Positions 33,965 through 43,363 of a stretch of 64,000 nucleotides of DNA are shown piece by piece. Every line of letters begins with the position of its first letter. Within the stretch, counting starts at the first letter, position 1. The position numbers and the translations under genes were made by a program. Below the pieces are notes generated by a model. It ran no database searches and was not told the origin of the DNA. It saw only the letters and a program-made list of their open reading frames with translations. The stretch comes from Trichaptum fuscoviolaceum (Eukaryota; Basidiomycota; Agaricomycetes; Hymenochaetales; Trichaptaceae), in assembly GCA_910574455.1 (NCBI GenBank), contig CAJSYZ010000012.1:2225317-2289316 (forward strand), in the 5' to 3' direction.

Positions 33965-34905
33965 AGTCCCTTACTCCTGCGCTCCCGGCGCACCCTGTCG
34001 ATCTCCATTGCGTTGGGATCCTTCGTCGAGCTTGCGCCCGCAGTCGGGATCGTACGCGGAGCTGAACTAGTGGTGCCGGGATTGCTTCGGGGCGTAGCCG
34101 CTGGCTTTGATACTGGTCCATAGGCGTGTGCGAGCCTTAGCTTCTCGTCCGTCTCGGAAACCCAGTTGACGTAGGCATCGAATTTCATATCCTTCGCCTC
34201 TGTGCTGGCGATGTGCTGGCGAACCTGGTCTTTGAGTCCCTTCCGGAACATGTCGAGGTAGATGACATCCGTCGTTGCGTCCTTGGGCCACCCGGTGAGG
34301 GCTTGGAGGGCACGGAATTGCGACGCAAACTCGGCGACCGTTCCTGTCTGGCGTAGGCGCATCAGCTTGTCGGCTGCGGCTTTGTCTGCATCGATTTCCC
34401 CGTAAGAGGCGCGAAGGGCGGTGAACAGGGCCTCCAGGCTGGCGGCTTCTGGCGGTGTCGGGATGTCCTGGAGTCGATCTAGAATGGGTCGTGCCCAGTC
34501 TTGCGCCGGCCCCCGCAGTAGCATCAGAGCAAATGCGACCTTGCGGGTTTCGTCTAGTCCCGGATGTTGTCCGAACAGGTAGAGCTTAATCTGGTGAATC
34601 CAGTTCTCCAGCTTGGCTCGTTCGCCTTCGAAGGTGTCGGGAAGCTTCATCTTGAGCCCTGCTCCGCCCCCAGACGGGGAGGCGGGCTGACTCGCGATTT
34701 GGGCTTCTAACGCCCGGTTGGCGTGCTTGAGCTGGGCGACTGTGTTCTGGACCTGATTGTGTTCGCTGACTAGCTTGGAGTAGCGCTTTTCGAGGGTGTC
34801 GAGGCGATCAAGGATGGGCTGGAGTTTGTCTTCCTCCATCGAGGAGCTAGGGGACGGGAAAGCGAAGGTGTCTGCGAGTCCTCCCCATTCCTGGTGGGAC
34901 GACAT
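33697..34905 (-). CDS. Family B-II gag with CCHC zinc knuckle
   Basis: Equivalent to the copy I gag (MSSHQEWGG start at 34905) and intact, with knuckle CYYCGEKDHLVSDC. A 1-nt deletion in the LTR opens the frame upstream to 35028, but the internal ATG shared with copy I is the likely start. The -1 heptamer GGATTTT is at 33703-33709. Confidence 0.92.
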   Translation of the reverse strand: MSSHQEWGGLADTFAFPSPSSSMEEDKLQPILDRLDTLEKRYSKLVSEHNQVQNTVAQLKHANRALEAQIASQPASPSGGGAGLKMKLPDTFEGERAKLENWIHQIKLYLFGQHPGLDETRKVAFALMLLRGPAQDWARPILDRLQDIPTPPEAASLEALFTALRASYGEIDADKAAADKLMRLRQTGTVAEFASQFRALQALTGWPKDATTDVIYLDMFRKGLKDQVRQHIASTEAKDMKFDAYVNWVSETDEKLRLAHAYGPVSKPAATPRSNPGTTSSAPRTIPTAGASSTKDPNAMEIDRVRRERRSKGLCYYCGEKDHLVSDCPTRPPSRNLKAMKSTSPSSPSPPALQSFEETLKRMAEQYVQNVQQSILQNAFAAMTPAAKNVHNPEAPPPADFQ

Positions 34906-34994
34906 CGCGGGTCGGCGGTACGGGTGCGGGGGTAGAAGTAAAGAGCGTGAGGGTGTCGAGTCCGAGCGGCGGTGAGCCAGGACTTTTGACCTAA

Positions 34995-35811
34995 TGTTAC
35001 GACCGTCGGGAATTGTAGCGGGAAACATTTCGGGAAACTGGAATTCGCGACAAGAACCCGCGTTCGGGAATCTGGATTCGCGACTGGGAACGAGCGTGGG
35101 AATTCAGGCGGGAAACGCGCGGGATTCTATCCAGGCGCGTCGCGGGATTCTCAAGGCCAGCTAGGACTCTTCACTGCTTTGAACGTCAAGTAAGCGGATC
35201 CCTAAGGAAGCACTCCACAAGTAAGTATTGCGCAACTAACTACACAGGAGAAAAGAGAGAGATCGCACCTAAGGAAGCACTCCACAAGAGGTCAAAAGTG
35301 GGGTGCTCCTTACGATGCCTACAGCTATTTATCTACTTCGTAAAGACTGTATAGTTAATCTACGCTAAGTGTCCTTGCGCAATGCGCACCTATCTACTAC
35401 AAACGATACCTGCTACGACCGCACTGCTAGGCATGTCTATCCCGTCTCTCCAGATGGCTACGGCCTGTCCGTGGACGTCAGCGTCCGGTCCGGGGCCGCG
35501 ACTAGCCAGACTAGGTATGCCAGACTGTTGCAGGTCGTCACCTTGAGGTACTAACGGATTAATGAGCGTATGTTGATAAGTGAATGTACGTGTGCCGTGG
35601 CGGGTCGTCGTAAATGAGTGTGTGTATGCGTGCGTGGTTGCCGGGACGGTGGTGCGGGATAAGTCACGTGAGCATGGGATCGTGCGATTCGGGAATGAGG
35701 TTTCGCGCGGGGAATCCAATGGCGGGATTCTCCCCGCGGGTTTGTCTGCTCATGTCGGGATCCTTGGCGGGAAAGTGCGGGAAATGAGAAAAGGAGCCCG
35801 GGATCTCGACA
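34995..35811 (-). repeat. Family B-II 5' LTR
   Basis: 817 nt. Self-primer at 35289-35299, matching primer-binding site at 34982-34992, both unchanged from copy I. Confidence 0.93.
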
Positions 35812-36041
35812 GGCGTTACTGACTAGTATGGGTTTGTTTATTTTCTGCGTTTTTAGTTTGAGTTTGTTGGCTAGTTTCGAGTTGATGAAATTGAGTTGTG
35901 CTCCGGTGTCAAGTAGAGCTGAGAGTGTGTGAGGTTGTCCGTTAATGAGTACCGTGATGGGTATGCGAAAAGAGCGAGTGTTTCCGTTGATAGTGATGGT
36001 GTTGAGTTGAATCGGATTAACCAACTCGGAGTTGATCAAAA
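35812..36041 (-). CDS. Family A pol N-terminus: first half of aspartic protease
   Basis: The pol frame starts in the -1 frame at the gag stop (LINSELVNPIQ) and contains the catalytic motif ALLDTGAQLNFI. It is interrupted by B-II after ILVSNA and resumes at 29103 with DGTLNTEGSV. This is the retropepsin that would process gag and pol. Confidence 0.88.
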
Positions 36042-37178
36042 ATTTCCATCATCATCGTCAAAATCGTCGTTGTCATCATTGGGATCTGGCATTTCGTCTA
36101 GCATGTTGAACAATGCTTCCTGTTCCTGTCCATTGAGGTCTGTCATCATTTCATGGATCTGGATTGCGCGTTCAGCAATCAAATCGTCCGGGTCGTCGGG
36201 TTCTTCGTCAAGTTCCATCGAGTTGATGTTTCGCTTCTTGAATCGTCCATTGTTTCGTCTAAAATTGTTCTGGAATTTCCTTGGTGATTTTCCTGAGCTT
36301 CGGAACTTCGAGGTGCGTGCGGGACGCGAAGGGCATTTGTTTGCAAAATGTCCTGCCTTCTTGCAGTAGAAACAGAGTCCATCTGCTTGCGCTTTCTTCT
36401 TTTCCTCGGGCGTAAGCTTGTTGAAGTACATTGCATAGAGCTTGAATGATTCTTCCAAATTTTCCGGTTCCTCGGGTTGGTCTGATTCGGGTTCAGAATC
36501 TATGTCCATCTCGTTGAGTCGTCGTCTGCGAAATTTGTTGAATCGAGGTCGATTATATGATGATTGTCCATAACGGTTGCGGAGTCGATTGAACGGGCGG
36601 TTGTCCTGATAAATTTCTTCATATGACTTCCCTATCTTCCTGGCTGCTTCGTAGTAAGGTGCCATTATCTTTATTCCATTATCTGGAACTGGTATGTCCT
36701 TCTGAAGTAGTGCGGTTCGCGTGTGTCGCAGTAATCCATTCTTGAACATGGAAAAGAGTACTGTGAAGTCGGTGATGTTTGCTTCACGTGCGAGTCGCTG
36801 GAAGTTATGAATGTAATCGTCGATTTTGTCCGTAGGTGCTTGCTTAAGGCTAGAGAGTTCCTTGAATGCGTCGGCGATGTAATCGGTTGAGATGAAATGT
36901 GACTTGAATTTGTCCACAAATTGTTGCCAAGTCATAACCCATTGTGCATTGTCCTGTTCGTCTTTAACATTCTTTGCAAAGATTGCAGCGGGTCCTTCAG
37001 TGCAAAAGGAGAGTGCAAATCGTATTTTGCGTTGATCGGTTGCATAGTCCAAATCGTTAAGTGCCAAGTAGTTTTCAACTAGGCTAAGCCATCGGCTAGC
37101 TTCGCTTCGTTTGCCGGTAAAGTTAAAAGGTTTGTTTGCTCCGGTGCCTCGCGGTTGATGGTCTGCTTGATCGGCCAT
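36036..37178 (-). CDS. Family A gag with CCHC zinc knuckle
   Basis: 380 residues from the ATG at 37178. The gag core shows KRSEASRWLSLVENYLAL, WQQFVDKFKSHF and LSSLKQAPTDKIDDYIHNFQ; a basic stretch and one zinc knuckle CFYCKKAGHFANKC follow, then an acidic tail DDNDDFDDDDGNF. The frame is open far upstream of this ATG, to 38171, without any ATG (separate entry). Pol follows by a -1 shift at AAATTTT next to the TGA. Confidence 0.9.
   Translation of the reverse strand: MADQADHQPRGTGANKPFNFTGKRSEASRWLSLVENYLALNDLDYATDQRKIRFALSFCTEGPAAIFAKNVKDEQDNAQWVMTWQQFVDKFKSHFISTDYIADAFKELSSLKQAPTDKIDDYIHNFQRLAREANITDFTVLFSMFKNGLLRHTRTALLQKDIPVPDNGIKIMAPYYEAARKIGKSYEEIYQDNRPFNRLRNRYGQSSYNRPRFNKFRRRRLNEMDIDSEPESDQPEEPENLEESFKLYAMYFNKLTPEEKKKAQADGLCFYCKKAGHFANKCPSRPARTSKFRSSGKSPRKFQNNFRRNNGRFKKRNINSMELDEEPDDPDDLIAERAIQIHEMMTDLNGQEQEALFNMLDEMPDPNDDNDDFDDDDGNF
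36039..36045 (-). promoter_or_regulatory. Family A -1 ribosomal frameshift heptamer AAATTTT at gag stop
   Basis: The gag codons read GGA AAT TTT TGA. The heptamer A AAT TTT is a canonical X XXY YYZ slip site directly abutting the stop. A -1 slip continues as TTG ATC AAC TCC, the protease frame. Confidence 0.75.
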
Positions 37179-38171
37179 TTCGACTATCGCTGGGGTTCCT
37201 GGGGGTGTAGGTGATGGTGGGGGTGGGGGTGGCTGTGGAAGGTTTTCCTGATCGGGGTGTTCGTTGTTTTCCAGAATGGGTACAGGTGAACTTCGGTTAC
37301 TATTGTTGGCGTTAACCGATGTAGATCCTGCGGCTGAGTGTGTAGATCCTTCGGCGGTGTGTGCCGTGTCCTCGGCTTCTGAGTCTTCTTCTGATTCGTC
37401 TGAAGTTTCTGCTTCAGATTCTCGTCTGCGTCTTCTGAGTTCAGCTTCCTCTTTCTCTAGTTGCTCGAGAGTGAGGATAGTTTGTGTCTCCTGCGAAACG
37501 TAGTTCTTGGGGAGCGGAGTCCAAGTGGGTATCCAAGTTGCGCCTTCTTCAAATCTGGTGTCAATGCGAAGTCCTTCAAATTGTCCTACAAGTTCTGGTT
37601 CTTCGGATTTGAGTACAGAAACAGGTGCGGGTGTTTCAGCCTTCGGTTGGGTGAATGTGAGGAGTGGGGAGGTTTGTTCAGCTTTAGGTGCTGCTGCTGC
37701 TGCGTAGGATAATGAGGGTGGTGCTGTTGATTCAGCGGGTGGTGCTTCGGTTTTAGCTGGTAGTGCTTCTGGTTGAGTAGTGATTAATGGTGAGTGTTGT
37801 GAAGGAGCGGGTGATGCAAGTTGAGAAGAAACAACTCTGGGTGAGTTAAGTCGACTGCCTATTCTCGATGTTCTTGCAAGTATCTGGTCGATTTCTTCCT
37901 GACTGGGTTCGATTCCTGCGTACCAAGTATTAACCTGTTTGTAGTATGTGGGCGGGTTCTTGATGGTATGCGAGATTGCTCTCCAAGTGTCGTGTCCTGA
38001 GTGAAAATGAAGGTAGACTTTTCTTCTGGATTTGTCAAGTCTGTACCAGGCTCGGTTTACTGGGTCAAATTCAGCGTTTTCTGGGCGGGTAACTCCAACG
38101 GGTACTTGTGCTGCTATGGGTACGTATTTTCCTGGGACTGGTGGTCCGTCTTTTGGCGCCAGTTTAACGAG
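37179..38171 (-). other. ATG-less in-frame extension upstream of family A gag
   Basis: About 331 codons are open and continuous with gag, bounded on the right by a TAA at 38172-38174. There is no ATG. The sequence looks coding: a structured first part (RPENAEFDPVNRAWYRLDKS, then HSGHDTWRAISHTIKNPPTY), an Ala/Pro-rich linker, a Glu/Arg helix (LEQLEKEEAELRRRRRESEA), and a Ser/Asp-rich then proline-rich join to gag. Read-through, a spliced leader or a lost start codon could each explain its use. Confidence 0.6.
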
Positions 38172-38186
38172 TTACTGAATTTTAAT

Positions 38187-38786
38187 TCAGTTGGTGTCTT
38201 CGTTTGCTGGGGGAGTCGGAGTAACGGTTCGGCTTCCTTCTTCGGGTTCAACAGGGGGTGGAGTAATGGATCGGATGGATGCTTCGAGAGGTGGGCTGGC
38301 AACTCGGGTGGGTGGTTCAGAGTGTAGTAGGTAACAAATACACTTCCGTATTTCGGTTGCAACGTCCTGGGGTTGTCCGGGCCAATAAACGATTGATGTG
38401 AGGTTCAAGAGGGTTTCTCTTTCGGAGAAATGATCAATGGCGTTGTCAACTTTGGTGTGGCAGATTCCAATAAGGCCTTTGCGAAGGTAACAATCGGGAA
38501 TGTATGGCTTTCCTTCGAACCAAAAGATGCCGTGTCGGTAGATCCAATTAATGGGGTCGTGTCGTATAGAGTGTAGACGGAGTTGGAGGTATTGTAGGTC
38601 GTATTTGGAGTTCTGTTGGATCGGATGAACTAATGCACTATTGACAAGGTGCTGATAGTTGTCTTCAATTAGTTGGTCGAAGTTGGGGGCGGGAGCGGGA
38701 GCTTGATTCGCCAGATTGATTAATCGGTTGTTGTAATGTATTCCTGAGTCGTCTTCCTGTCCTTTGGAAAGTTTGTCTGAGGTTTC
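38187..38786 (-). CDS. Family A ORF b: integrase zinc-binding-like (H2C2) module upstream of gag
   Basis: About 200 codons, open from 38786 to a TGA at 38187-38189, in the same frame as gag. The core reads YRHGIFWFEGKPYIPDCYLR, then CHTKVDNAIDHF, LTSIVYWPGQPQDVATEIRK and CIC. This resembles the N-terminal zinc-binding domain of gypsy integrases, where a KIYVP segment, a His pair, a YYWPGM-DV segment and CxxC occur in this order. Here the final pair is Cys-x-Cys. Family A has its normal integrase finger elsewhere, so this would be a second, diverged copy. A Pro-rich tail follows. No ATG near the start; entry may be by +1 shift or splicing from ORF a. Confidence 0.55.
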   Translation of the reverse strand, partial: ETSDKLSKGQEDDSGIHYNNRLINLANQAPAPAPNFDQLIEDNYQHLVNSALVHPIQQNSKYDLQYLQLRLHSIRHDPINWIYRHGIFWFEGKPYIPDCYLRKGLIGICHTKVDNAIDHFSERETLLNLTSIVYWPGQPQDVATEIRKCICYLLHSEPPTRVASPPLEASIRSITPPPVEPEEGSRTVTPTPPANEDTN

Positions 38787-39285
38787 CTAAAGTTCTGGAA
38801 GGTCCTGGAGCGGGTGTGGGAGTTCGTTCGGACGTTCGAAGTTGAGGGAAGGGACGTAGGGCTTGTTCTACGCTTGGGGGTGTAGTGATTGGAGGGTTGG
38901 AGTGATTCGGAGTCACGGGAGGTAGTAATCTGTTGTGCTCAGATACTTCGTTCCAATGGTGGGTTGGGTTCTCAAAATCTGTTCCTTCCTCGGCGGAGTA
39001 TGCGTAGGTTTCCTGAGTAACGGTGGGTTCTAATCGAGGGGGTACAAGTTGATCGTAGAGGCTTTCGTTATCTTCTTGTGTTCGATGTTCGTACTCGGAA
39101 TAGTCCTGTGGGTCTGTCCTGCTTTCATCAAGTTCGGAGGGGTTATGAGGGGGTGTGTCGGATTGGTATGAAGTGGGTTGTAAGTCGTAGATGGAGACGG
39201 GGTTAAGGATGTTGATCCTTAGTACGCCTGCCAACGGTAGTTCCGTGTGATCGGCGAGTAGTATAGTAATCCTCAGGTTGGGCAC
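38665..39285 (-). CDS. Family A ORF a, 206 residues, unknown function
   Basis: The ATG at 39285 is the first long frame after the 5' LTR and leader. It starts MPNLRITILLADHTELPLAG, a beta-rich-looking segment, followed by an acidic Ser/Pro-rich low-complexity stretch and a basic C-terminus (RTGRRLRNTLQQP). It overlaps ORF b by about 120 nt in a frame from which ORF b is +1. No known family. Confidence 0.45.
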   Translation of the reverse strand: MPNLRITILLADHTELPLAGVLRINILNPVSIYDLQPTSYQSDTPPHNPSELDESRTDPQDYSEYEHRTQEDNESLYDQLVPPRLEPTVTQETYAYSAEEGTDFENPTHHWNEVSEHNRLLPPVTPNHSNPPITTPPSVEQALRPFPQLRTSERTPTPAPGPSRTLGNLRQTFQRTGRRLRNTLQQPINQSGESSSRSRPQLRPTN

Positions 39286-39863
39286 TTCCTCGGGTTATCA
39301 ACCCTTTGAGCTACAAGAGTATGCGTGAGTGATATTAACGTCTTCGGATACCTTGTCCTTTCTGTCTTCCTAGGTTCGCTGGATAATCTGCTTCGATGTT
39401 CACCGTGTATTGCTGTCGTCTGCAAGTGAGGGTATGCTTGTCTTCCGGCTGTGGCAGTTTCTGTGGTGGATGAGACCTTTCCCCTGCTTCCTTCTTCTCT
39501 TCAAGTTACGTTGGACGTGGCTAAGCTGCTTGAATGGGTCGCGATCCTCTGCTTCACGCTATCACCAACCAAACGCGTAACAAGGACCGTAAATTCTGTC
39601 GTGAACCTGCTTAATTTCTGCAATTACTTGTCTGCTTGCTTCCTTCCAAGTATAGCACTGTATGCTTGGTGTATTCGATCGTACTGTCGTTCGTATTCCT
39701 TTCGTTCCTAGATGATAGTTAGTAGACAAGGGCCAGTTGTAATACTTAACCGTCAGTATTCCAGATTGGAATGCGTAGGGTGTACCGATTTATTCTGCTG
39801 TAGAATGTGGTAGAGCGTAGAGGGGGTTTGTTTCGGAGTTGAGATCAATCTCAGATGAGAAAG
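39286..39863 (-). other. Family A 5' leader between primer-binding site and ORF a
   Basis: About 580 nt with no long minus-strand frame. It should hold packaging and translation signals, but none can be pinpointed by eye. Confidence 0.5.
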
Positions 39864-39874
39864 AAGTCAATCCT
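39864..39874 (-). other. Family A self-priming (primer-binding) site
   Basis: Three nt after the 5' LTR the minus strand reads AGGATTGACTT, exactly complementary to AAGTCAATCCT in the LTR (40044-40054). The match is 11 nt and stops at both ends. Confidence 0.8.
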
Positions 39875-39877
39875 AAT

Positions 39878-40426
39878 TGTTACGTTCACGGCTTCGATGG
39901 ACTTATCACGGAAATGATAAGTGACCAAAGCGTTGTTGGGTGAAGTAGCAAGTACAGTATAGAGGGTCCGCTTTGTGAGGGTCTCTATACCGGAAGTCGT
40001 GGGTGAACAGAGTCTTTGGTACGTGATTGTAAAAGACTATAGGAGGATTGACTTAAGTGTCATCCTGGGGCGCTATGTACATGGCCTTATATACTACAGA
40101 GAACAATAGAGTGGAGCAAGAAATGAAACTACATCATCGCGGGTCAGAAGTGGAGTGAGTCCGTCATAGTGGCTCTAATTAATGGAGGATGATGTCAGAT
40201 CGGAACATAGGTGGAGTAGAGTGGAGTAGAATGATGTATCATCGGAGTGGAAGGTCCTGGGGCTCTCGGAGTGAAGGTGGAGCGAGTGGAGCCATCGGAG
40301 TGTGGAGTCGATGATGAAAGAATGATGCAATGTGTGTACGCACATGCAGGTAGAAAGGGTGAGAGAAAAAGATGAGGGGGAACATAAACAATGTGTAAAC
40401 AAGGGTAAGCAGCTTGATGCGTAACA
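39878..40426 (-). repeat. Family A 5' LTR with TATA box and self-primer
   Basis: 549 nt. The minus strand has TATATAAGG (40085-40093), with the self-primer starting 39 nt downstream at 40054. An imperfect hairpin (GTATAGAG...CTCTATAC on the plus strand, about 39957-39993) lies in the R-U5 part. Confidence 0.93.
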
Positions 40427-43091
40427 ACATCTTTCGACCACCAGACTATTAAGAAAAGAAGGTGAATGCTCACGTTTAGAGTGTATCAATCGACTCTCAC
40501 TTACTTCATTATCAGCCACCAGCAACTGCCTCTTGCGATTAAAGGTAGCGGATCCAATCTCCGGCTGCAACACGTCAGAAAGCTGTTATCCATGGCAAGT
40601 GAGCAGATCGAAAAGAAGCACTTACCGTCGTGTCGGCCTCAGGCCGATAAGGAATATCAGAGGGGTTCCTCTTCTTACTCAAGTCCTTTCCGCCTGATCA
40701 GATACGAACTTGAATGCCAATTACCATAGAATTGACACTTACTGTGGCACCGGCCTGTGTGTCCATGTCAATCAACAATGACTTATTGATCTTGACAGTC
40801 TTATTAGCCTATTGAGATGGTTTAAATTAAGTAAACATGAAATGAAGGAATTCATTGCACGTGAAGGTAGAAGAATTACCACATTAACCTGAGAGTCGGT
40901 GTCTGGTGGCGACTTCCTTTTTCCGTTCTTTGTGACTGTGATGTCCTATTCATATGCACACATTAGCGATCGACTCGAAGTGAAGAAGGAAACGAATAGT
41001 TGCTACAGGAGAGCACCGGAAGTGAGCCTACGGTGCATCGACGCTCACACATACCTGTACACGGGGTTCCAAAGCTAGTGATCGCACCTTACAACCATAA
41101 ATAAGGGGGGGAACGAGAGAAGTTGAAATAAGATAGACTTACCGGTGCGCTAAGCTGCGAGTTAGCAGTCCTCTTGTTTGCATCCTATGCAAATACCAAT
41201 TCAGCAATGAAGGATATAGAATGAAGATCACTGTGCTTCGCTGTCTGGCACTCACCTGTCCACCTGGTTTTATCTCGTTGTTCTTATCCTCGAGTACGGG
41301 AAGGGATTGCTTAGTAGAATGAAAAATGAAAAATGATATGACATCGCTTACCGTTGAAACCTGCGACCCGGAAAGAGTGTCATGCAATAACTTCCTTTTC
41401 TTCGAGTTGAGGTTGCTGCTACCTCCATCCTGTTCATGACACGGCAGTTGGCAGATAAATAATAACGAAGGGATATGAACAAACGGTCATGGAGTAACTG
41501 ACGTGAATCGAACAGAAATAAGTCGTACTCACACAAGCTTGAGCCGGCCTTGTTAGCCTCTTCGGATTGCTTCCGCCCTATAAACAAGTTATTCAGACTG
41601 CATTTGCCATTCTAATTCTCCGTCAACTCACAACATTTGATTCCGAATCGACAAGATGTGCCTTCTGTTGCACACTGATTGTGCTATTTTTTACACCATG
41701 ATAGCTTGTAAGGGTGATTGTTTCTCCTTCATCCTCCCAGGGACTTAAGTTTTCATCATCTGGCAATGAGATGGTGTGTCTGGTGTAGCTTTGCGTCAGC
41801 AAGGCTCATAATACAGTGGTAACAAGGACAAGAGCGTCAATATTGCAGGTGAAGGACTTCCAAGTCGGGTCTTGGCCCGGGAGCGTCACGGTCAACTTGA
41901 ACCGCTGGCACCGTGACCGCAGTGACACTGGCAGCCTGAGTGGCAGGCTCATTAGTAATCTAGTACTACTACTAGTAGTAGTCGGGATGATGTTTAATCG
42001 CACTCACCATTACATTGACTTGACAGTACAAGATACTGATTCAGACGCAATGCAAGATTCAAACTTCAAACTCACAAATTGATCCTTTCTGAGTCTATCC
42101 CTGCCACTGGCACCTCAAGACCTCCACCCTCTTCACCGATGAAAGTGGAATCATCTGTGTTGCGAAGCGCCCTGACAGGGCGTTTTGTCTTGTCGTTCCG
42201 CCTTGACGTAGCGGGCGAGTCTATTATGTCCGTTTCTTCACCAGAAAGACTCTCGTTCGGTCCTGCAGGAGCGTGAAAGAATGCGTCGCTGGGAGTGGCG
42301 GCAGACCTGGACATCTTTGCGGTCTGCACACGTGTGCGAAATGGAAGTTCACCTTTGGAATCTTCTTTCCTAGCTTTTTTTGCAGGCTTCCTGTTTGGCT
42401 CATCCATACTCGCTGCTTCGCATTAACGTGAGTCACAGGGTTCAACCTCCAAGCTTTGAGATCGTCTGAAAATGTATAGGCAATGTTACTCACGAATATC
42501 CAAGTCTTCGTTGTGTCCATCTTCACAATCCGATATGTCTTTAACATCGTTCTTCGAGTCTGTTTATGCCAGTTCAAATCTGTGTCATCACTGATCTAAA
42601 GTTGAAGACTTACAACTAGCTTCGCCTTTTGGCTTTCTACGTCCACGTTTGTCAGTGAGTTTGGGCACTGTTGAGCCCATCTGGGTGCGTGTCTCAAGAG
42701 CCTTCGACAAGTTGTTTTCAAGCTCTACGGTCTCTAGCATCGCTGCTTCTTGGTTCTCTGCTGCAGTCACCTTCTTGCGAACCTTGTCAGCTGCCTCTTG
42801 TTCTTTTGCTGCCCGTTTTTGCTACGCAGCGTGTTTTCTCCTCTCTTTCGCAACCGCGACTTGCTGGGCCGCAGCTCTGCGGAAAGCTGCCCGCTCTTCC
42901 TTCTGCTTTTCCTTCTCTTCCTTCTCCTTCAATGCCTCATCCCGCCTTTCTGCCTGCCGTACTTTCCTTTTCTCTTTTTCTTCCTTCTCCCGCAATATCT
43001 CCTCCTGTGTTCGTCTTGTTCTGAGTTGGTCAACGACTGCTCCGGGGTGCTTTTCCTTGTTCTTAGCCCTTGTCTGTCTTTGAGTTGACAT
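40427..43091 (-). pseudogene. 5' half of the unrecognised host gene split by family A, with an in-frame stop
   Basis: The ATG at 43091 opens a basic N-terminus (MSTQRQTRAKNKEKHPGA) and a long Arg/Glu/Lys/Ala coiled coil. A TAG at 42822-42824 interrupts it, yet the same frame continues clearly (QKRAAKEQEAADKVRKKV). Many short exons of about 15-40 residues follow, for example NDVKDISDCEDGHNEDLDI (about 42480-42560), WEDEGETITLTSYHGVKN (about 41690-41740), NLNSKKRKLLHDTLSGSQ (about 41360-41420) and KTVKINKSLLIDMDTQAG (about 40750-40800). The last exon runs into the family A target site at 40427. The N-terminal half looks disordered and nuclear. Confidence 0.6.
42822..42824 (-). other. Premature TAG in the split host gene
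   Basis: On the minus strand: GCT GCG TAG CAA AAA CGG. Coding character continues in the same frame on both sides, so this is a nonsense change (probably from CAG) rather than a true end, unless a short intron spans it. Confidence 0.65.
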
Positions 43092-43363
43092 TTTGTGCAG
43101 TGTTTTGAGACTTGTATGATGATAAGATGTGTCGAAGGTGCAAGTTCAAGATCAGGGAGGCGGGGGCGTCTATCTTAGACAAGTTGAAAATTTACGCCCA
43201 CTACTACCGTGACTACTCTATGACTAATTTTAACTCAGGTTCAAGTTCACTGGCACTCCGAGTCCGAGTCACTGCCAGTGCTAGCAGCCTGCCAGTGCCA
43301 GTGAGGCTCAGCTGTGAGTCCCAATTGTCGACGTGTACTACTACTGAGGTTACATTCAAGTTG

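Larger units (their letters stand above)
29104..35811 (-). mobile_element. Family B copy II: full-length gypsy chromovirus inside family A
   Basis: 6.7 kb with LTRs 29104-29921 and 34995-35811 and target duplication GGCGT. It is about as young as copy I, but pol is broken by three extra single bases relative to copy I: in the C runs near 31099 and 30936, and the G run near 30552. Many differences from copy I are C-to-T or G-to-A at CpG. Confidence 0.95.
16061..40426 (-). mobile_element. Family A: large Ty3/gypsy chromovirus carrying two nested family B copies
   Basis: The element is bounded by LTRs 16061-16608 and 39878-40426, with ends TGTTACG...CGTAACA and a 5-bp target duplication ACATC (16056-16060 and 40427-40431). 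Without the two B insertions it is about 10.9 kb, large for this group. Minus-strand order: 5' LTR, 11-nt self-priming site, ORF a, integrase-zinc-like ORF b, gag with a long extension, protease, RT, RNase H, integrase, chromodomain, four overlapping ORFs, 3' LTR. The LTRs differ at about two positions in 549, so insertion was recent. The coding part is damaged by the B insertions and by one TGA in pol. Confidence 0.92.

Noticed and set aside
37900..37930. GGTTCGATTCC resembling a tRNA B box
   Set aside because: It lies in the coding extension of family A gag and has no A box or acceptor stem in a suitable position.
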